NCBI GenBank assembly: GCA_028455995.1
Contig: JABELC010000010.1
Span: 2,010,001 to 2,074,000 of the forward strand
Reading direction: 5' to 3'
DNA from: Scleromitrula shiraiana
Taxonomy: Eukaryota > Ascomycota > Leotiomycetes > Helotiales > Sclerotiniaceae
Length of the DNA stretch: 64,000 bases
The position numbers and the translations under genes were made by a program. Shown here piece after piece: positions 58,279-64,000 of the stretch; position 1 is the first letter of the stretch; each line of letters opens with the position of its first letter. Below the pieces are notes generated by a model. The model searched no databases. It saw only the letters and a list, made by a program, of their open reading frames with translations, and had not been told where the DNA came from.

Positions 58279-58922
58279 TCAATTTTTCCCAGGACAAGCA
58301 ATTTCGCGATTGGCTTTAGGTGGCCAAGTGGCAGTCGAAATGTTCATTGCTACAGCAGCTGATTTCCACATCGTTTCCGCGGATGGAAGAACATTTTTGC
58401 ACCTTCATTGTTGTCAGAATGTTGTATGAGAGTAATCTTCTTTAAGTCATCTTACCTATTAACATTGATTCGTGTAACGGCATTCAATGCAACGGGTACA
58501 CTCAATGGTTGATCAACAACATTTCCCAACTGATCCAAAACATCTCCAAACACCTTGTCTAAAGTCGCGGCTGCAGCCATTCCATCCGCATCGAATCCAG
58601 GAGTTTTCATAAGGAACTTTACGTTCACAGGCTCGTCTTGTGCGAAGCTTAAAGCTTTTGATGCTCCTGCTTTTAAGGCTGGTCCTGGTGGCAACGTAAG
58701 TGCGACGTTGAGGAATTTATTCACGGTATCCACATCTTCGATCCAATTGTTGATACTTTGAGTAACGGTAGTTGCTTTTACTCTGGCGTCCGCGCGGCGG
58801 AATATCTCTGAGAATGGGTCGTAAGTGCCGCTCACTTGTTTATTAGAGGTTCCAATTGGAGAGGTAGAGGCAACACATATTAAAATGTTAAATATTGATG
58901 CAAGAATGAGTAGTCTCAACAT
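58279..58922 (-). CDS. Small secreted protein, spliced (196 residues)
   Basis: Two exons, 58456-58922 and 58279-58402, with a 53-nt intron (GTAAGA...GAAG) that joins RINVN-R to CKNVLPSAETMW. Without the intron the frame would stop at 58452. A signal peptide (MLRLLILASIFNILICVAST) precedes a helical, Ala/Val-rich body (SINNWIEDVDTVNKFLNVAL; AAATLDKVFGDVLDQLGNVV). The C-terminal exon carries two Cys (CKN...; IACPG). No named domain is recognised. The size, signal peptide and unmatched family make it a candidate cell-wall-associated or host-interaction protein, by inference. The promoter carries a 43-bp duplicated block at 58980-59073. Confidence 0.7.
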
Positions 58923-58979
58923 AATGCCAGTGTATATAAGAAGTAAGATGAAATAGATTGGAGTTTGTATGAAAGCTGT

Positions 58980-59073
58980 CAATTGTTCTTTTTTTAGAGG
59001 ATCTCCAAAGTTTATATGTGGGAATTGTATCAATTGTTTCTTTTTTAGAGGATCTCCAAAGTTTATATGTGGG
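58980..59073. repeat. 43-bp direct repeat upstream of the secreted-protein gene
   Basis: Copies at 58980-59022 and 59031-59073, spaced 51 bp start to start, differ only within a short T-rich stretch. They lie 58-151 bp upstream of the ATG at 58922, in the promoter or 5' UTR. Confidence 0.85.
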
Positions 59074-60513
59074 TTGGAATGGTATGGTAAAACTCGCATC
59101 GGAATTTAGATCTGACTCGCAATAGAAAGACATATAAGGCGATGCGAGTTCAAGTTCCTTGGTATAAACATCAGATGAATTCATATGTCCACTTTTCATA
59201 TTAAAACAGTGATATGTTTAGGGTTGTTCGTCTGATCTTAGAAATGTGTGTTTTACCATGCGAATGGTTTTGAAACATCCGAGCGAGAATATGACTTATT
59301 GTTATTTCTGTTAGAGATATTGTCATTTCTGTTAGAGATCGACCTATTGAATTCTGAATTTATATTTTGTCTATACATAATATTTAGATTATATATAAAA
59401 ATTCAAGATAATCTTAGAATAAGAGTATTTTAAAATTTTTTTTAAATAATTATTTAAAATCGTTTTACTAAACATCTGTTTCACTGTTTTGTTTTTCGAA
59501 CTGGTAGAAGAAAAAATGATAACTCGGATAGTCACAATCACATGATGTAAGTATGTTAAAGTCTTCAATCATGATGCATGAGTTGTGCATGTCTGGATCT
59601 ACTTAGATAGGATATGATACTATAGCTTATGATATCTCCACGATGATAGATATGACGAACGAACAAAAGAACCGGTGATTTTTATTTTTATTTTTATATT
59701 TACAAACTTTGATTTGCACTTGTTTTTGGTTTTTCTGTAACGTGCTATTCTTGGATGGTTCAAATTGGGCTTTTTCTGATTGGTTAGTTGATTGATTCGT
59801 TGGGCTGGGGGGTTTGTTTTGGGTGCCAGTGGTTGGTGTGGGGTAGATGGTGTAGGTGTTTTATGGAGGGGGGGGTGGGGGGGTGGATGGTGGTATCGAT
59901 GAATGGATGGGGGATATAAGATAGGATGTGAGATGCATAGGTCATGGAGGTATTGATGAGATGGGGGATATGCAGTACGAGATGATGGTGGGATGGATGC
60001 ATGGTGGATATGGTGTATGTATCGTATTGCTACTTACCACCCACCCACCACCTAGCTAATTGGAAACTCCTCCTCTTCCTGCTAGTGCAGAGCAGCCAGT
60101 GCAGTCACTGAAACATCCTATGCATCGTGAATTCTTTATTTATGTAATCGATCTATTAATCCGTTAATTAGTCTAATCTTTTCAATGTATATTAATAGAT
60201 GCTTTTTTTGGAAATTTATAAATTTCTGAATGAATATGCTTTTATTTTGTCATTTTATATTATCTCATATTCTATCTTATACTCATTCTCTCGCCATTCT
60301 CCCTTGAATACATTAATTATATCACATCATATCCTTCAAATTCAATAATCTCACAATATAGAATCCATAACCTCAAACAATAGATAAATAAATCAATGCT
60401 AGTTCACTTTGGCACTTTGATTTAGTTCGGTCTTTACCTTTGACCAGTTTCTTTAATAGCCTACGTACGCTTCTTCTTTAGACAGAATTATTATAATGTC
60501 ACAAAAGAATAGA
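59074..60513. other. Intergenic, low-complexity, no gene seen
   Basis: 59790-60000 is a G-rich GGATGG/GGGGG stretch on the plus strand; frames on its complement are His/Pro-rich artefacts. No supported coding sequence. Confidence 0.55.
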
Positions 60514-61038
60514 TCAGGTGATCAACTGGATATGACTAAGGGTGCTCCGCATCCGTAGATGTCCTTCTTCAGAGGCCCAAGCTAGAGGTGTAAGTTCACG
60601 ATTGTCTTCTAGATTGGGGTTGATTCTAGAATTATCCAATAGTATCTGAATAATCGTCCGATTCTTGCTATAAGCAGCCCGATACAATGGTGTCAATCCA
60701 ATCCCATCTTTTAGATTGGAGCCAATTCTAGTATTGTTTATTAATGGTAGAGCCACTTCCTGATTCCCATTAATAATAGCCCAGTGCAATAGTGCATATC
60801 CTCTTTCATCTTTTATATTAGGATTAACTTTTTCGCTATCTAGTAATAAGTGAAGAACCGTGATCTCATACCCTTTCATAGCAATATTATGTAGCGGTGC
60901 ATGTCCTTTTTCGTCTCTCAAATTAGGATCAACCTTTTTGTTATCTAATAATAATTGAACCGTAGTCTCATGCCATTCCATAACCGCATAATGCAGCGGT
61001 GAATGGAGCTCAAGCTTCAAATGGAATTTTTTCTTCAT
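60514..61038 (-). CDS. Ankyrin-repeat protein fragment
   Basis: A single-exon frame of 174 residues. I take the ATG at 61038, because the frame extends upstream only to a TTG. It holds about five ankyrin repeats of 33-34 residues: SPLHYAVMEWHETTVQLLLD, APLHNIAMKGYEITVLHLLL, ALLHWAIINGNQEVALPLIN, TPLYRAAYSKNRTIIQILLD and TPLAWASEEGHLRM. There is no N-terminal NACHT, kinase or other effector domain, and the last repeat breaks off. Large fungal proteins often carry such arrays at the C-terminus, so this may be a remnant of one, or a small stand-alone binding protein. Partner unknown. Confidence 0.6.
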   Translation of the reverse strand: MKKKFHLKLELHSPLHYAVMEWHETTVQLLLDNKKVDPNLRDEKGHAPLHNIAMKGYEITVLHLLLDSEKVNPNIKDERGYALLHWAIINGNQEVALPLINNTRIGSNLKDGIGLTPLYRAAYSKNRTIIQILLDNSRINPNLEDNRELTPLAWASEEGHLRMRSTLSHIQLIT

Positions 61039-61881
61039 GATCTTCTCGGTTACACTGAAGACAAGTTCCAATTGAAGGAGAGTGTGCCAAATGCTGATTA
61101 CTGATCAGTTCTTCGATAGAAAAGTGTCTCGACGGGGGTTATGCCTCTGCTCTTTGGTATAAAAAGAGAAGTTTTATTGTGAGATTACTCAATTTTTGTC
61201 TTTGCTTTAATATAAAGTTTATTGTGTTAATGTCTTAAAAATCTTGATATATTTTTAAAGTAGTTTATTAATTAGAATCTATTGTTTTTATTATATGAGT
61301 ATTAGTAAGGGGCGGCGTGTCAAGGGACCTGACCCGATATGGAACATAAAAATGGGGAATACCATAGGGCTGTGCTTCCATCCACTAAATCTATAAAGAT
61401 AGCACCTGTCTTGTAGGGGTTGTTCCAAACTCTGATTGGACAGCTCGTAAGGACAGAGAAGCCATAGACGTACAAGTCTGATTGGGGCTGAATCAAGGTT
61501 GAGTATTCGTACCACGCAAGGGTTTTTATATTGTGGTGTCACTTTTCAAAATACTAACCAATCATCTTCTACATAGGCCCGTTTTAAATGACATGCACTG
61601 ATCTTCTAGGTCATACCATGCGACTTTTTGATTGGTCGGATCGTAGGTACACATCACGATGTGGAAGAATCCAAGCTGAGAATCCCACTATACTTCGGAT
61701 CTTTCGATATGCGGGTGTAGAATTAAACACTATGATACAGAGAGATAGAGATGTTCACTGTCTTCAGTGAGGCGATGGCAATATAAGAAGTAGTTCTTCC
61801 TAACTCGGTGTCTGTCTTTTCTTTCCATCATCACCACCACATTCATTCTTTCTATTCAATCGTTAAATATTCATTTTTACG
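61039..61881. promoter_or_regulatory. Intergenic and promoter of the carboxylesterase gene
   Basis: No gene seen. The last 100 bp carry a TATAAG-type element (about 61781) and a C/T-rich leader with the start ATG at 61882, a common fungal promoter form. Confidence 0.5.
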
Positions 61882-63578
61882 ATGCAAATCCTCACAGTCT
61901 TTACAGCTTTATTCCTCCCGGTAGCATGGGCATCCCCGCTCCTCTATAATCGAAATGTTAATTTTACAGTTGGGCAAAAGGTTGATACTAGCAGCGGACA
62001 TATCATCGGTCATGCAGCAACAGATTATTCGGAAGTTTCAGAATACCTAGGAATTCCATATGCACAACCACCAATTGGAGATCTCAGATTCGCAGCTCCT
62101 GTGAAGTATACTTCATGTGACGATTTCAATGCTTCTTCCTATGTATGTTCATAGACTGAGGTCAATGTATTACAATAGCTGATCTGTTTTAGGGTAACAC
62201 ATGCGCTACCTTGCCATCAACATCTTCTACTGTAACACCTGCCAATATCGCAGGTTCTAATATTACTTCGGTTGGACTTGGTCTTCTTGGTGCCATCGCC
62301 GATTTAGATTTGGTATACAGCGAGGATTGTTTATACTTGAATCTTTGGACAAAGCCCCAATCTGGTGATTCCAAAAAAGCTGTCATGATATTCTTTTACG
62401 GAGGAGGCTTTTCCGGTGGAACTTCATCTAGCCCGACATATAATGGTGCTCTTCTTGCCGATCAAGAAGATGTTATTGTTGTGCATTTCAAGTAGGTAAT
62501 CTCATAATAATTCAATTATTTACTAATTCTTGGTAGTTATCGATTATCCGTTCTTGGTTTCCCAGGAAATCCCACCACTCAAAATAACTTAGGTCTTTTA
62601 GATCAACGTCTTGCTGTGGAATGGGTTCGAGAGAACATTGAAGGTTTCGGAGGTGATCCAACCAGAATTACGCTATTCGGGCAATCAGCCGGTTCTATGT
62701 CGGTAGACTTTTACTCCTATGCATGGACTGCCGATCCAATCATCAGTGGTATCATATTAGAATCCGGAACAACAACTGGCTCACTACTACCATACACCGT
62801 GGATGAATCGGCAGCAAAATGGTATACCATTGCCTCGGCTGTTGGTTGTGGAAATTCGTCAACAGATTCTACCACACAATTAGCATGCATGCGTAACGTT
62901 GATGTTGATACCTTGATGGCTGCTGTTCCAAACACTGGTTTGAGCGCAATTCTTAGCGTTTTTGGACCAACAACCGATGATGTTGTCGTTTTCGCCAACT
63001 ATTCTACACAACTACCCATGAGTATTCCAGTCCTAGTTGGAAGTAACGACAATGAAGCAGGAATGTTCCGAACTGAAATTGCTTTGAGTGGCGAAGAATT
63101 CCCAGACGTAGCTTGGGATGAGCTTACTTTGTCAAGTTGGACTTGCCCCGCTGGAATACGTGCAAATGCTAGTTTAGCAGCGAAGAACCCAACTTGGAGA
63201 TACCGATACTTCGCCGTCTTTCCAGATATTGATATTAGTTCGGAAGGAGGTGCATACCATGGAGCAGAATTACCTTTGATCTTTGGAACCACTTCTTCAT
63301 TCTCTCCTCTAAATGCAACGGCAGAGGAACTCAAATTTATGACTTACATCAGAGAAGCCTGGACTACTTTTGCAAAGGATCCAATAAATGGTTTATTAAA
63401 CTATGATGGTGGATGGCCATTGTATGACCCTGCCGAAGAGACCCTTATTCGTCTTGGGTATGAGGATCTTGTCGGTACAAATCTTGCTTTACCCATGCTT
63501 TATGATGCAGAATGCGCCACGGCTAGTTTACAAGCATTGGAGTGTGCTATTTTTGAGGATTCCACTCATGGATGTTAA
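61882..63578 (+). CDS. Secreted type-B carboxylesterase/lipase
   Basis: Three exons, 61882-62142, 62193-62491 and 62537-63578, with introns of 50 and 45 nt. The product is 533 residues. A signal peptide (MQILTVFTALFLPVAWASPL) leads into YLGIPYAQPPIGDLRFAAP, the family start. The carboxylesterase type-B signatures are SEDCLYLNLW and FGGDPTRITLFGQSAGSMS, in which the Ser of GQSAG is the nucleophile. The likely triad partners are the Glu of GSNDNEAGMF and the His of AYHGAELPLIFG. The oxyanion loop is FFYGGGFSGG. It should hydrolyse esters outside the cell; the substrate (lipid, plant or cell-wall ester) is not shown. Confidence 0.93.
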
Positions 63579-64000
63579 ATATTTTTAGATCGGTTATAAT
63601 GTGGAGGAATATGATAGATATAATACGCAGAGGCATAGGAGATAATGTAGGAGTAATCAAGCAAGGAAATAATACTATTTGTTGCACGTTGTCGAAAAGT
63701 GAGTTGTGAATAGTCTCAGGCGGAGAAAGCTTTGAAGGGGAGAGGGGTGGACACTTATTGGAGTGGAAGAAGTTGTCTGGGGTTACTTATATGAATTCCC
63801 CTTCTAATTGTAAATAGAACCTCACACAACCTACACCATACTATCCCTACTTGTAACAACGGTACGATTCAAAATTTTGATTGTGTTGACTGGATTTTGT
63901 CTGAACCTTTACACATTAGGTAGGGTTCTTGGAGCTGGTAGGTGTGGTGCACAAATCCACCGCTCCATATGCTTTTTGAGAATAGTAATTGAATCATGAC
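63579..64000. other. 3' flank of the esterase gene, no gene seen
   Basis: No coding signal in the last 420 bp; the window ends here. Confidence 0.6.

Noticed and set aside
59784..60002. His/Pro-rich minus frame
   Set aside because: Complement of a GGATGG/GGGG low-complexity stretch.
1..64000. CRISPR array, bacterial operon, rRNA genes or a biosynthetic cluster
   Set aside because: No regularly spaced repeats, no rRNA-like sequence, and the enzymes present are not arranged around an intact backbone synthase.

Overview
The window reads as nuclear DNA of a filamentous ascomycete, most likely Leotiomycetes (Helotiales, Sclerotiniaceae-like, such as Botrytis or Sclerotinia). The support is short GT-AG introns (44-100 nt, often with CTAAC-type branch sites), single fungal housekeeping genes (GPI3, DBP6, prefoldin 4, APC10, ATG27), and a sharp split between an ~85% A+T block and ~60% A+T gene-bearing DNA. 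The species is inference from style, not from an alignment.

Positions 1-11486 are one very AT-rich block in which almost every reading frame is cut by TAA/TAG. It is a Ty3/gypsy retrotransposon mutated by C-to-T/G-to-A change (the signature of repeat-induced point mutation, RIP). A gag CCHC knuckle, reverse transcriptase and a DX35E integrase can still be read in one reading frame. The last bases of the 5' LTR (1-43) match the end of the 3' LTR (11444-11486), so the window appears to begin just inside the left LTR.

11487-20349 is sparse: a head-to-head pair of related genes of unknown function (12159-12728 and a three-exon gene at 13393-15020), a GNAT acetyltransferase and a secreted haem haloperoxidase. 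20350-36149 is denser: a gene broken by a 19-bp duplication, the divergent pair GPI3/DBP6, an acid sphingomyelinase-like phosphodiesterase, an FAD monooxygenase, a small membrane protein and a GT31-like glycosyltransferase. 37652-46521 holds a galactonate dehydratase-type enzyme, a ubiquitin-like-domain protein, a DHA1-type MFS transporter and prefoldin subunit 4. 46675-49238 holds a telomere-like 8-bp array and the wreck of an NRPS-like A-T-R enzyme. 49595-64000 holds a doubly interrupted tRNA gene, APC10, two small spliced genes, ATG27, a spliced small secreted protein, an ankyrin fragment and a secreted type-B carboxylesterase.

The most unusual feature is the tRNA gene at 49595-49753. It folds into a canonical 74-nt tRNA (anticodon UAU) only after two segments are removed: a normal 31-nt anticodon-loop intron and a 54-nt D-loop insertion that looks exactly like a spliceosomal intron (GTAAGT...CACTAAC...TATAG) and splits the A box. 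No secondary-metabolite cluster is evident; neighbours look like an ordinary mosaic of core and accessory genes. Exon structures were worked out by hand: all multi-exon models given keep frame and use GT-AG junctions, but none has transcript support here.
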